Positions 44,099 through 52,368 of a stretch of 64,000 bases of DNA are shown here, piece after piece. The translations under genes and the position numbers were made by a program. Numbering within the stretch: position 1 is the stretch's first letter; each line of letters begins with the position of its first letter. A model generated the notes under the pieces. That model had not been told where the DNA came from. It did no database searches and worked only from the letters and a program-made list of their open reading frames with translations. This stretch comes from Clostridiales bacterium Firm_11 (lineage in GTDB: Bacteria; Bacillota; Clostridia; Christensenellales; Aristaeellaceae). The DNA lies in assembly GCA_001604105.1 (NCBI GenBank), contig LVAQ01000016.1, positions 1 to 64,000 of the forward strand, given 5' to 3'.

Positions 44099-44742
44099 GG
44101 TTTCGACTCCTTTCTTGCGAATTTAGGCAGATCATTCAGCTTTTGAAGCAGAATGGCACCTATTGGTGTTAGCGTAAGCGTCTGCCAGGCAAGGCCGATC
44201 AGTAAACTGATGCCAAGCGAACGCAGAGGCGCCGAAGCAAGCCCAAAATAGAAAAAGCACGCGCTGACAAGCCCATACGCTGCAAGCGTGATGAAACTGC
44301 CTTTGCGCATGCGGCGGATTTTGGCGGGTGAAGTGATGGGCTTGTTGGGAGAATCCACAGGAACATACCGGTGGATAAAGTATAGTGATGCCGCAAACAC
44401 AATGACCATCATGCTCAGCAGCACCAGCGGATGGTTTGGAACGGAAAGCCATTGTGCTAACAACCCTGCGCCCAGGCAAAACACAATGCTGAAAGTTGTG
44501 CAAAACCCAACACTGCGGGCGTGGGCGCCGCCGCTGGAGCGGCGCAGGATGCTGCCGACAAGGCAAACGGTTAGCCCCTCAAGCGCAACGCCCAGAATAA
44601 GACCCAACAGGAACACAATCAACAAGGTGATCCCGATTTGGGCAATGGCGAGAAGACCGTAAACCATGACGGCTTCCTGTTCCGCGTCATAGTTCAGCGA
44701 TAGCGCAATTTTATGCGCTTGTTGCCTGACCAGCGTCTCCAT
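44095..44742 (-). CDS. agrB: AgrB-type peptide-processing membrane protease
   Basis: 215 residues with about five to six membrane helices. The active-site segment GGAHARSVGFC holds His74 and Cys81, seven apart as in AgrB of staphylococci. It cuts and cyclises AgrD, whose gene overlaps it downstream. The frame is open to 44856, but AAGGGA before ATG 44742 and the start of AgrB similarity fix the start there. It overlaps the sensor-like membrane gene upstream by 32 bases, so the three are coupled. Confidence 0.94.
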   Translation of the reverse strand: METLVRQQAHKIALSLNYDAEQEAVMVYGLLAIAQIGITLLIVFLLGLILGVALEGLTVCLVGSILRRSSGGAHARSVGFCTTFSIVFCLGAGLLAQWLSVPNHPLVLLSMMVIVFAASLYFIHRYVPVDSPNKPITSPAKIRRMRKGSFITLAAYGLVSACFFYFGLASAPLRSLGISLLIGLAWQTLTLTPIGAILLQKLNDLPKFARKESKP

Positions 44743-45238
44743 CTTTTTTCTTTCCCTTCGCGATTTGAATACGCTTGAAAACAAAGCTTCCGGCCAACAC
44801 AAACAAAGCAAGGAAGATGGTGGAGGGGATGGTATAGAGCGCGCGTACCTGCTCATCGGCGAAGCGGAAAAGAATCTCTGCCTGCTCGCGGCCGTACAGC
44901 AGAACTAAAAGTACAACATTGAGAAGCTCCGCCAGCGCGATGCAAATGAGCAGTACAACCGAGGCGATGATGGAGGGCGTGACCATGGAAAGCCCGGTTT
45001 TATAGAGCAGTTGGAAGGATAGAATCAGGATAAACATAAACAGCACCGTGTTGATGCCCAGGGTGATGGGCAGAAACCGAATCAGATACGTGCTCACAAT
45101 GTATATGCCCGCCAGGGTCAGGTACTTTTTCCAATCCACAGGCGTACTGGTGAAAGCGTGGATCGCCCATGCTACGATCAGACACTCTGGAATCCCTTTG
45201 ATTAAGAGCATTTGCCAGCTTACCGAAATACCATTCAT
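44711..45238 (-). CDS. Stand-alone sensor-like multi-helix membrane protein
   Basis: 175 residues, with about five or six hydrophobic helices (roughly 10-28, 38-56, 60-80, 86-115 and 135-155) and a charged tail KRIQIAKGKKKDGD. The helix pattern and segments such as GIYIVSTYLIRFLPITLGINTV, no longer than the input part of AgrC-like histidine kinases, suggest the sensor half of such a kinase, but no kinase domain follows; the gene ends at 44711 inside agrB. GGGAGGG precedes the ATG. I infer, without proof, that it may be the peptide receptor or an agrB helper. Confidence 0.75.
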   Translation of the reverse strand: MNGISVSWQMLLIKGIPECLIVAWAIHAFTSTPVDWKKYLTLAGIYIVSTYLIRFLPITLGINTVLFMFILILSFQLLYKTGLSMVTPSIIASVVLLICIALAELLNVVLLVLLYGREQAEILFRFADEQVRALYTIPSTIFLALFVLAGSFVFKRIQIAKGKKKDGDAGQATSA

Positions 45239-45283
45239 AATGATAGCCCTCCCAATAATTGCTGATGAACCATGCCTGATCCA

Positions 45284-45844
45284 CTACGCATCTTGCTGTG
45301 CTGCCCTGCTTTGCAGGTTTACCGTGCGGATGAGCGCGTAGAGCATGATACATACGTACAGGTGAATCAATACATCCCCGATGCTTACAATGCTGTACCC
45401 CAGATCGATCACATCCGCCAGATAGGGCAGGCGTGTTCCTTCCCCGCCCAGGATGTGGAGGGTGTCCACAAAGCCGAACATTTCAGGCTGCGCATAACCG
45501 GTCAGGTAAGAAAGGGTGGGGTATACCGGCATGTGCCCGCCATTGGCTGTAATCACGATGCGGTTGAGTACCGAACCCAGCGCGATGCAGCCTGCGCCAA
45601 GGATGGCCGGCCGGTATAATGAAAAGGCAAACATTGAAAACAGAAAGGAAAGGATGACCAATGGTATAACGTAACGCCCGTAGGGCACAAAAATATGGGT
45701 TCGCAGGAATATGCTTGCCTGAAAAACAACCGTAAGGAGCTGTACAAGAAGTATGGGGTAAAAAGTCCAGGTGTGAAACAAATATCGGAGCTGATACCGT
45801 TTTCGTTTTGCAAGGAGGCATACGGCGATGATTTCGATGATCAC
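45284..45844 (-). CDS. DUF5317 family membrane protein
   Basis: 186 residues with about five hydrophobic segments. The core SVLNRIVITANGGHMPVYP is the DUF5317 signature (usually LN..V...NGG.MPV). The start is GTG 45844, 9 bases after AGGAGGAGG; the first residues, IIEIIAVCLLAKRKRYQ, align with the usual start of the family. First gene of the agr-like operon, 45 bases before the sensor-like gene. DUF5317 is of unknown function. Confidence 0.78.
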   Translation of the reverse strand: MIIEIIAVCLLAKRKRYQLRYLFHTWTFYPILLVQLLTVVFQASIFLRTHIFVPYGRYVIPLVILSFLFSMFAFSLYRPAILGAGCIALGSVLNRIVITANGGHMPVYPTLSYLTGYAQPEMFGFVDTLHILGGEGTRLPYLADVIDLGYSIVSIGDVLIHLYVCIMLYALIRTVNLQSRAAQQDA

Positions 45845-45887
45845 AGTATGGAGCCTCCTCCTGTATGTCATGTACGCAATCTATAAA

Positions 45888-45916
45888 AGTATAGCGAAAG
45901 CATAGGAAAAAATCAA
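45888..45916 (-). promoter_or_regulatory. Promoter of the agr-like operon
   Basis: Minus strand: TTGATT (45911-45916), 17-base spacer, TATACT (45888-45893), about 44 bases before the GTG start of the DUF5317 gene. Confidence 0.65.
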
Positions 45917-46133
45917 TATCCATAACGGGCTGGCGTTGCGTGCAATGATTCCCTTCATACGGTGCCATAGCTGCTGGTAACATTCGCGAAGTGCTTTCAC
46001 TGAAAGGGTTTCGTATGTATAAGGTTTGGTTGGTCCTATGCCGATCGTTCATAAGGTGGATATTTCTTACCAAAATAATCCTTGGGAACAAAATTCCAAA
46101 CGCTTCCACTGCGGGCGAAGACGGATAAATGCT

Positions 46134-46162
46134 TTGCAAACGTACCCTGTTTATATTACAAT
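46134..46162 (+). promoter_or_regulatory. Promoter of a candidate small RNA
   Basis: TTGCAA (46134-46139), 17-base spacer, TACAAT (46157-46162), with no start codon and ribosome site in proper range downstream. Confidence 0.5.
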
Positions 46163-46168
46163 GATGCG

Positions 46169-46290
46169 GGATTTCGTTTCGCGGTTAGCGTAGGGAACGA
46201 TTCCAAGGCGTGTTGCCCTCAGAAAAATACATGCTGCGGGCTATGGCTAAAGTAAGCGAGCCGGAGGGTCGAGCGCTTTTTGTTTTCCCG
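46169..46290 (+). ncRNA. Candidate small RNA or leader, unnamed
   Basis: A stretch of about 120 bases between a good promoter and a T-tailed hairpin. At its 3' end AAGCG/CGCTT closes a stem followed by TTTTTG (near 46280). An alternative hairpin GGCTATGGCT/AGCGAGCC just upstream shares its 5' bases, so two folds compete. No riboswitch, 6S or SRP signature is recognised. Confidence 0.4.
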
Positions 46291-46761
46291 ATGAGGACGC
46301 ATGGCTCACGATGGCGCTTTTGCTGACATGCAGTTTGCCGTTAGAGATTTGACGCCGCGGGCGCTGCGCGACTTTATCGGTTGCAGGATCAGGCATAACA
46401 CCGTTTTGTTTTCTGGGATCTTTTCATGGGAGTTGACAGGCATGAGATATCGTAACGATTACGCTGCGCGCACGCAACCGCAGATGGCGATGGATGCATC
46501 ATCAAAAGCGCTTCAAAAAACAGACCTTGCTCCGCATCACTTCAAGCATTTTGTGGTCGCAGGACTGCGTTGGGGAAAACCAAATGACAGCCAATGCAAG
46601 GCGGATGGAAATCAAGCGCGGATTGTTCGTGAGCGGTTTACGATGCGTCAGGCGAATAGAACCGGTAACGGTATCAATGCAGGTTATCGTTCGCTGAAAC
46701 CTTGCTGCAACCTGTATAAATACGTCGCGCGTGGTATTGTATACGCGACTACATCAAACGC

Positions 46762-47865
46762 ATGAATCTGACAGCGGAGGGAAAGCCGCCACGCAAACGC
46801 AGTCTGTTATGGCAGCTGCTGTATATTCTGGTAACGCTGGTTGTTCTGCTGTGGCTGGGTACAAATGATGCGCAGCTTACAGCGCTGCTCTCCGGCGGGC
46901 TGCCCATCCAACGTCAATGGCTGGTGTACTGTGCGCTGGCGATGCTCGGGTTCTGGCTATTGCAGGCGTTTGCCTACCAGTACATCGGGCGTATTGTGGA
47001 AGCCAGGGCATCATTTTGGACCAGCCTGCGTATTACGCTGTTTGGGGAGTATTACAGCGCCATCACGCCGTTTGCCAGCGGCGGGCAGCCGATGCAGATT
47101 GCTTACTATCGGCGTTACGGGGTGAATGCCGCCAAAGCGGCGATGATCCTTGCCGTACGCTATGTGGGGTATATCAGCGCGATTTGCGTTTGCTATATCG
47201 TAAGCGTTTCGGTGAGCGGGGCGCGTATTCTGGCGGCGCACCCCCTTGTTTTCTGGCTTACGGCATTCGGGTTTGTCATCAATTTTGCATCCATCGTGAT
47301 GGTGGCAACGCTGCTTTTGCGTTCCTCTTTTGTACAACGCGTTGGGCTTTGGCTTATCGGGCGCATCACGCGTATTCGCCCGCTTGCGGCAAAGCGAGAT
47401 AAATGGAGCGAGGCATTTCTCAAGGGCATGGAGGAGTTTACCCTTGCGGCGGAATGCATACGCAACAATCCCATGCGCTGTTTGCTGGCCATGGGGATGA
47501 TGCTGGCAAGCGTGTTTTGCATTTTCTCGGTCGCCTATTTGGTTTACCGCGCATTGGGGCTCTCCCAAAGCGGATACTTCGATTTGTTTGCGATGCAGCT
47601 TTTTTTATACCTGGCTGCCTCCTTTGCGCCTACGCCGGGTGCCACAGGGGCAACGGAAGGCGGTTTCTATTTGTTTTTTGCGATGGTGTTTCCCCAGAAC
47701 CTGCTCTATAGCGCCATGCTGGTGTGGCGTTTGTTCACCTACTATGTACATCTGCTGATTGGCGGGTTGCTGGTGGTGGCCGATACGCTTGGCGGCATAC
47801 GCAGGCGCAGAGGCGGGACGCCTGCGGATACTGGCAATGCGGAGGAGAACGATCCGTCCTTGTAG
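46762..47865 (+). CDS. Lysylphosphatidylglycerol synthase-type transmembrane (flippase-like) protein
   Basis: 367 residues with eight or so membrane helices. The segments LFGEYYSAITPFASGGQPMQIAYY and SFAPTPGATGATEGGFYLFF are hallmarks of the UPF0104/MprF-type transmembrane domain. The cytosolic tRNA-dependent synthase half of MprF is missing, as in many stand-alone members, which may flip lipids. There is no ribosome site before ATG 46762 and no upstream start codon in frame, so translation may begin on a very short leader (TATACG lies 20 bases upstream). Confidence 0.88.
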   Translation: MNLTAEGKPPRKRSLLWQLLYILVTLVVLLWLGTNDAQLTALLSGGLPIQRQWLVYCALAMLGFWLLQAFAYQYIGRIVEARASFWTSLRITLFGEYYSAITPFASGGQPMQIAYYRRYGVNAAKAAMILAVRYVGYISAICVCYIVSVSVSGARILAAHPLVFWLTAFGFVINFASIVMVATLLLRSSFVQRVGLWLIGRITRIRPLAAKRDKWSEAFLKGMEEFTLAAECIRNNPMRCLLAMGMMLASVFCIFSVAYLVYRALGLSQSGYFDLFAMQLFLYLAASFAPTPGATGATEGGFYLFFAMVFPQNLLYSAMLVWRLFTYYVHLLIGGLLVVADTLGGIRRRRGGTPADTGNAEENDPSL

Positions 47866-48084
47866 TTGCAAAAACCGTTACCGCGTGCCTGCGTGGGCGA
47901 AAACCGCGTATAAGGCGGTATTGCCACTGTTACGGGCTAAAAAATCGGCTTAAGCACGACAGTCAATCCCATGACGTGCGCCAATGGCTTGCATGAGAAT
48001 ACGCCGCACGAGTGTGTTTTGTGTGGAGCAGGAAATGCTCGTGAGCAAGATGCTCTGCCGAGGTGTTATTTTCCTCCCCGATAG

Positions 48085-48126
48085 AAACAGGCACAGCCAT
48101 GGAATCTGCATGGCTGTGCCTGTTTT
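48085..48126. terminator. Bidirectional terminator with a 17-bp stem
   Basis: AAACAGGCACAGCCATG (48085-48101) and CATGGCTGTGCCTGTTT (48109-48125) are perfectly complementary with a 7-base loop. It lies between the convergent flippase-like gene and the GDPD gene. Confidence 0.85.
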
Positions 48127-48153
48127 GGGAATGATTCGGTTGTAACGATGTGT

Positions 48154-48969
48154 TCAGGTCGGCTTAAAAAGCTCAAAGATATTCATTTGATAATCCTTGC
48201 GCGCCTGATCCAGCGCGGCTTGGCTGCGCAGTGTCCACGCGACCAGCGTGGGTCTGAACAGGCGCTTCATCAGCCACATGGAAAGGTTATGGTCGCTTTG
48301 GCTATGGTAAGCAACAAAATGCGGCCTGCTGAGCACGTTGACCAACAGATACTTTAGCGCAATGTGCGTGAGCAGATTGACCTCCTGCGCATCCCGCTTG
48401 CCGCCCATCGACAATTGACCGCGCAGGATATGCGGCGCATTGTGTTTGCAATAGCGTACCGCCATTGGATGGAAAGATTCCACACAGAAGGGTCCCGCAT
48501 AGCCCTTCAGAGCAGCCAAAGCGGCTGCGGCATTAGCGCTGGGGCTGCCGTAAGGCTTGATTTCCACGATGAGCGGTACGCGGCCATCCACCAGCTCCAG
48601 CACCTGTGCAAGCGTCGGAATGGGAGAGGAATCCGGCAAAGCGGGCAATGCATCGTAAGGCGTCTCGCGGATGGATACATCTACGCTGCACAGCCGCCCC
48701 GTGGTCGCGTCATGATGAACCACCAGCACGTGATCGGCGGTTAATTGCACATCCAGCTCGATGCCATAGCCTGCTTCTGCCGCGAGGCGGAACGCGAGCA
48801 GGCTGTTCTCATAAACATGGTTGTTGCCATCATGCAAGCCGCGGTGAGCGTACAGCTTGCCAAGCAGAGCCTCCGCGTTTGATTGCAACCGCTTACCGGG
48901 CGCAATCAGGTACAGATAGAGAATAAACAGGAGAAGCGGTATCGCAATCACGATTTGCTGCCATGTCAT
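48154..48969 (-). CDS. Glycerophosphodiester phosphodiesterase, membrane-anchored
   Basis: 271 residues. An N-terminal hydrophobic helix (about 5-24) is followed by a GDPD barrel with catalytic residues in AHRGLHDG (His42), YENSLLAF (Glu54), GIELDVQ (Glu71, Asp73) and VVHHDATT (His85/86). It hydrolyses glycerophosphodiesters to glycerol-3-phosphate and an alcohol. The gene starts 2 bases after the MFS transporter's stop, so the two form an operon; the transporter may bring in its substrate, but that is an inference. Confidence 0.92.
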   Translation of the reverse strand: MTWQQIVIAIPLLLFILYLYLIAPGKRLQSNAEALLGKLYAHRGLHDGNNHVYENSLLAFRLAAEAGYGIELDVQLTADHVLVVHHDATTGRLCSVDVSIRETPYDALPALPDSSPIPTLAQVLELVDGRVPLIVEIKPYGSPSANAAAALAALKGYAGPFCVESFHPMAVRYCKHNAPHILRGQLSMGGKRDAQEVNLLTHIALKYLLVNVLSRPHFVAYHSQSDHNLSMWLMKRLFRPTLVAWTLRSQAALDQARKDYQMNIFELFKPT

Positions 48970-48971
48970 GG

Positions 48972-50309
48972 TTAATCATCCCCTACATCAAAAGCTTCCA
49001 GGTTGCTTGCGGGTGCCTGCGGCTTGGCATCGCCATGCTTGGTGAGCGAGATGGTCACAAAGGAGATCGCCACCATCAGCGCCGCGTAAGGGGCAAGCGT
49101 GGAATAGCCTACGTATTGCATCAGGTAGCCGCTCAGTATGGGGGTGACGATCTGCGCGGCCATGGAGAAGGTGTAATAGTACCCGGTGAACTGACCCACA
49201 TCGCCTGCTTTGCTGATCTCCACCACCATGGGGTAACTATTGACGTTGATGGTGGCCCACGCGATGCCCACCATCGCAAATACCACATAAAGCGCTGGCG
49301 AGAAGGTCTGGAACATGGCAAAGGCGGTGAAGCTGAGCGTAAGCAGGATTACGCCTGCCTGGATCATGCGCTTGCGGCCAAACCGGGTGGAGAGCAGTCC
49401 CACGGGTACGTAGCTGAGCACCGCGGCCACGGTTGCCACCATCAGGCAAGCGGCTGCCGCCTTGATATCATAACCCCATTGTACCGATACGTATTTGGTG
49501 AAAGCGGTGGTGACGGCGTTATAGCCCATAAACCAGAAGAATACTGATGTCAGGATGAGCAGCAGGCTGCGGCGAACCTCCGGCGAGAGAGACTTGAGCC
49601 CGGCGCTTGCCTTTGTTTTGGCCTCCGCTTCCGCAATGCGTTCGGCCTCCGGCAAACTGCTGGCAACTTCCGCATCGTACGCTTCATTGATTGCGGCGGT
49701 TTCCTGCGCGAGCTTGTTTTCCCGTACAGTCAGCAACAGCACCACCACGGATGCGACCATCAGCCCTGCTACAGCAAGGAATAACAGCAGATAATCGTTG
49801 CTGCCGTCCGTGCGTTTGTTTACCAGAAAACCGGTCATGGCCAGGGTATAGACGCCGCCCAGCGCACCCATGAGATTGATAACCGCATTGCCTTTGGAAC
49901 GCAGGGGTTTGGGCGTTACATCCGGCATAAGGGCGACAGCGGGCGAGCGATATGTGCCCATGGCGACCAGCAAAAACGCAAGCGCCGCGATGAAGAGCGT
50001 GAAATTGCGTGTTTGATCGGCGATGGGCAGCAGGTTCATCAGCACCACGGCAGCCAGCGTACCGCCGATGATATACGGCGTGCGGCGACCGAAACGCGTG
50101 CTGGCCTTGTCGGAAAGCGCGCCGAAAAACGGCAGCAGGAACAGCGCAAGTATGTTATCCAGTGCCATGATGATGCCCATGGGGCCATCGGGCATCTGAA
50201 AGGTTTCCTTGAGGATCAGCGGCACCACATTATCATAGAGTTGCCAGAACGCGCAGATGGACAGGAAGGCAAAGCCAACGCGGAGTGTGCGCGAGGTATT
50301 GAGTTTCAT
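48972..50309 (-). CDS. MFS transporter (GPH/SLC45-like)
   Basis: 445 residues with about twelve membrane helices. The segments GALSDKASTRFGRRTPYI and GLLSTRFGRKRMI are the loop 2-3 and loop 8-9 motifs of the MFS, and the long charged loop between helices 6 and 7 (about 195-245) is as expected. Similar proteins carry sugars with cations. The substrate is unknown; its operon partner is a glycerophosphodiesterase. AAGGAGG precedes the ATG. Promoter at 50351-50379. Confidence 0.88.
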   Translation of the reverse strand: MKLNTSRTLRVGFAFLSICAFWQLYDNVVPLILKETFQMPDGPMGIIMALDNILALFLLPFFGALSDKASTRFGRRTPYIIGGTLAAVVLMNLLPIADQTRNFTLFIAALAFLLVAMGTYRSPAVALMPDVTPKPLRSKGNAVINLMGALGGVYTLAMTGFLVNKRTDGSNDYLLLFLAVAGLMVASVVVLLLTVRENKLAQETAAINEAYDAEVASSLPEAERIAEAEAKTKASAGLKSLSPEVRRSLLLILTSVFFWFMGYNAVTTAFTKYVSVQWGYDIKAAAACLMVATVAAVLSYVPVGLLSTRFGRKRMIQAGVILLTLSFTAFAMFQTFSPALYVVFAMVGIAWATINVNSYPMVVEISKAGDVGQFTGYYYTFSMAAQIVTPILSGYLMQYVGYSTLAPYAALMVAISFVTISLTKHGDAKPQAPASNLEAFDVGDD

Positions 50310-50350
50310 GCGGTTATTTCCTCCTTAATCCTTGAAACGACTATGCAAGA

Positions 50351-50379
50351 ATCATACCGCGCGGTGCGCGTTAAGTCAA
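50351..50379 (-). promoter_or_regulatory. Promoter of the MFS-GDPD operon
   Basis: Minus strand: TTGACT (50374-50379), 17-base spacer, TATGAT (50351-50356). Confidence 0.7.
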
Positions 50380-50434
50380 TCGGCAAAAGGATGAAAGATA
50401 AGGAAAATCGATGTAAAGCGGTCACATGCAATGC

Positions 50435-50463
50435 TTGAAAATCAAGGAACGCTCTGCTATCAT
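50435..50463 (+). promoter_or_regulatory. Promoter of the cysteine-cluster protein gene
   Basis: TTGAAA (50435-50440), 17-base spacer, TATCAT (50458-50463). The transcript should begin near 50470, which falls on the GGAGG at 50467-50471 and so argues against a GTG start at 50480. Confidence 0.6.
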
Positions 50464-50512
50464 AGCGGAGGTGAGCACCGTGTACGGGGGTTTGCCGGAA
50501 GGGGAAACACGC

Positions 50513-51064
50513 ATGGGGAAAGTATTACAGTGGCTTGACGCGCCGTTTGTGTTGCGGCGGCTGATGGCCGCGCGTCAATCGCTGGCGGATGCGACCCCGC
50601 TGACACGGGATTGCGGCAGTCTATGCGGAGCCGCCTGCTGCCAGCCGGAGGAAAGCGGCGACAATGGAATGCTGCTGTTGCCTTTTGAAGAGCGTTTGTA
50701 TCACAAGCCTATCGATGGCTTTTCCTATGAACTGAGGCCGGACGATACCCTGTACAAGGGAGGCTGGCGGCTTGTGTGCGATGGACAGTGCCCACGGGAA
50801 CACAGGCCGTTTGCATGCCGTGTTTTCCCGCTGCGCATTCGCATTGTTGATGCGGGGCAGGAGGATGAAACAAGCGTACAGGCGGAGGTGGATCCCCGGG
50901 CGTGGGCATGCTGCCCGCTGCCGGAGGAGGGCGGGCTGCGCGCGGTACGGGCGGATTTCATTGCCGCGGTGGAGGCGGCAGGGCATCTGCTGACTGGGAA
51001 TGCGTACTTACTGGAGGCATTGCTCAACGAGCAGCGCATGCTGGATGATACGCGAAAATTGTGA
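50513..51064 (+). CDS. YkgJ-like cysteine-cluster protein
   Basis: About 183 residues with cysteines arranged as in zinc/iron-chelating YkgJ-type proteins: DCGSLCGAACC near 30-40, then CDGQCPREHRPFACRVFPLR and RAWACCPL. Such clusters bind Fe-S or zinc, but the function is unknown. The start is uncertain: ATG 50513 follows AAGGGG, while GTG 50480 has a perfect GGAGGTGA before it; the promoter position (50435-50463) favours 50513. It stands alone. Confidence 0.8.
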   Translation: MGKVLQWLDAPFVLRRLMAARQSLADATPLTRDCGSLCGAACCQPEESGDNGMLLLPFEERLYHKPIDGFSYELRPDDTLYKGGWRLVCDGQCPREHRPFACRVFPLRIRIVDAGQEDETSVQAEVDPRAWACCPLPEEGGLRAVRADFIAAVEAAGHLLTGNAYLLEALLNEQRMLDDTRKL

Positions 51065-51175
51065 TGCGCACAGGCGATAACCGCAGGCCATCGCTTGCTG
51101 TTCCGCCTCAAACAGCTGCATGTTGACGGGTACGCCGTACACAATGTTAAAACCTTGTGTGCAAACCCATTGTGC

Positions 51176-51204
51176 TTTACGATGGAGCGTCGATACTGTA
51201 TAAT
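51176..51204 (+). promoter_or_regulatory. Promoter of the second phosphodiester-glycosidase-like gene
   Basis: TTTACG (51176-51181), 17-base spacer, TATAAT (51199-51204). The leader would be about 73 bases. Confidence 0.65.
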
Positions 51205-51284
51205 GAATCGAAACGTGCGTGCCCGCATATGGCGGTGATTGCTACCCTGCGGCAAGCGCCCGTAAACCGGAAAGGACGATCGGA

Positions 51285-52355
51285 ATGAGACTGACCAGAA
51301 CCGCCATGGCGCTGCTTACGGCCGCCGTGTTGCTGCTCACATTTTCGCTGGCCTTTACCATACCCTCCGGCGCCATAACCTCCGAAGCGGATCGACGCTA
51401 TCAGGCGGAAGCACCCTTGAGCTGGAGCGATGAAGATGATGATTCAATGGAGGAATATAATGACGAGGAAATGGACATCGCGACCGCGCTCAAGCCATAC
51501 CGCGCCATGGCAAGCGCCGCTTTGAGCGACATCCTTCCCGTGAACGATATAGCCTATCTGGACATCGATATCCAAACCACAGGCCGTACGCCTGTAGCCG
51601 CCAACTTTACCCCGACAGGGTACCGTGATGATACGATTATTGTTGAACTGGAGGATGTGCGGCAGGACAATAGCATGTACCATGTTGCGTACGTTAAAAT
51701 TGCTACGCCGTCCCAACTGCGTACGGCCATCGCGGGCAGTTTCGGTTCCAACCGTACCTATAAAACCAGCGTGCTGGGTAAAAGCATGAACGCAATCGTA
51801 GCCATCAATGGAGATTTTTACACCCATACCAAGGCTGGATTCATCATCCGGCAGGGCGAGACGTACCGCCAAAAAACCAGCAAGAATATGGATCTGTTGC
51901 TGATCGATGATGCGGGGGATTTCCACATTGTGCTGCGCGGCCATGACAATCAGGAGAAAGCCGTTAAAAGTCTGATGAGCCAGCATACCATCATCAATGG
52001 GTTCTTCTTTGGCCCCGCGCTTGTGGTAGATGGCGTGGCGCAGGAGATACCCACGGAATACCAGTTTAACCCCTTTGGCAATGAACCCCGCGCCGCCATT
52101 GGGCAACTTGGACCACTTACCTATGTGATGGTTACGGTGGATGGCCGTACCAATGACAGCGAGGGCGTGACAATGCCGGAATTGGCGTCGTTCATGGCTT
52201 CCATCGGCTGCGAAGCGGCCTATGGGCTGGACGGCGGCAACAGCTCCGCGTTAGTGTTTAATAATCAGCTCATCAGCGTGAAAAACGTTGAAGAACGCGC
52301 TGTGAGCGATATCATTTATTTTGCGAGCGCTACCGAGCTGGGTCAGGCGCAATAA
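51285..52355 (+). CDS. Secreted phosphodiester glycosidase (NAGPA-domain) family protein
   Basis: 356 residues. A signal-like N-terminus (RTAMALLTAAVLLLTFSLAF) is followed by an acidic linker (about 45-65) and the NAGPA-type domain: INGDFYTHTKAGFIIRQG, FFGPALVVDG, RAAIGQLGPLTYVM and GLDGGNSSALVF, the last corresponding to the LDGGxS motif. Paralogue of 2387-3469 but longer in front. AAAGGA supports ATG 51285. The Lgt-like gene follows after 13 bases, suggesting a shared envelope role. Confidence 0.85.
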   Translation: MRLTRTAMALLTAAVLLLTFSLAFTIPSGAITSEADRRYQAEAPLSWSDEDDDSMEEYNDEEMDIATALKPYRAMASAALSDILPVNDIAYLDIDIQTTGRTPVAANFTPTGYRDDTIIVELEDVRQDNSMYHVAYVKIATPSQLRTAIAGSFGSNRTYKTSVLGKSMNAIVAINGDFYTHTKAGFIIRQGETYRQKTSKNMDLLLIDDAGDFHIVLRGHDNQEKAVKSLMSQHTIINGFFFGPALVVDGVAQEIPTEYQFNPFGNEPRAAIGQLGPLTYVMVTVDGRTNDSEGVTMPELASFMASIGCEAAYGLDGGNSSALVFNNQLISVKNVEERAVSDIIYFASATELGQAQ

Positions 52356-52368
52356 CGGAGGCTTGTCT

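Larger units (their letters stand above)
45845..46761. other. Long intergenic region between the agr-like operon and the flippase-like gene
   Basis: 917 bases. It holds the operon promoter (45888-45916), a promoter-plus-hairpin unit that could be a small RNA (46134-46290), and a plus-strand frame from 46301 to the next gene that lacks any recognisable protein feature. Nothing else is identified. Confidence 0.5.

Noticed and set aside
46185..46205. GCGTAGGGAA resembling the 3' part of a thiamine (TPP) riboswitch
   Set aside because: The preceding CTGAGA and ACCTGATC segments of a TPP riboswitch are absent.
46301..46765. Plus-strand open frame of 154 codons before the flippase-like gene
   Set aside because: No ribosome site before its ATG, no recognisable protein pattern, and it ends just inside the true gene; treated as chance.
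50480..50512. GTG start at 50480 for the cysteine-cluster protein
   Set aside because: Its excellent GGAGGTGA would lie at or before the predicted transcript start (promoter 50435-50463), so ATG 50513 is preferred; not excluded.
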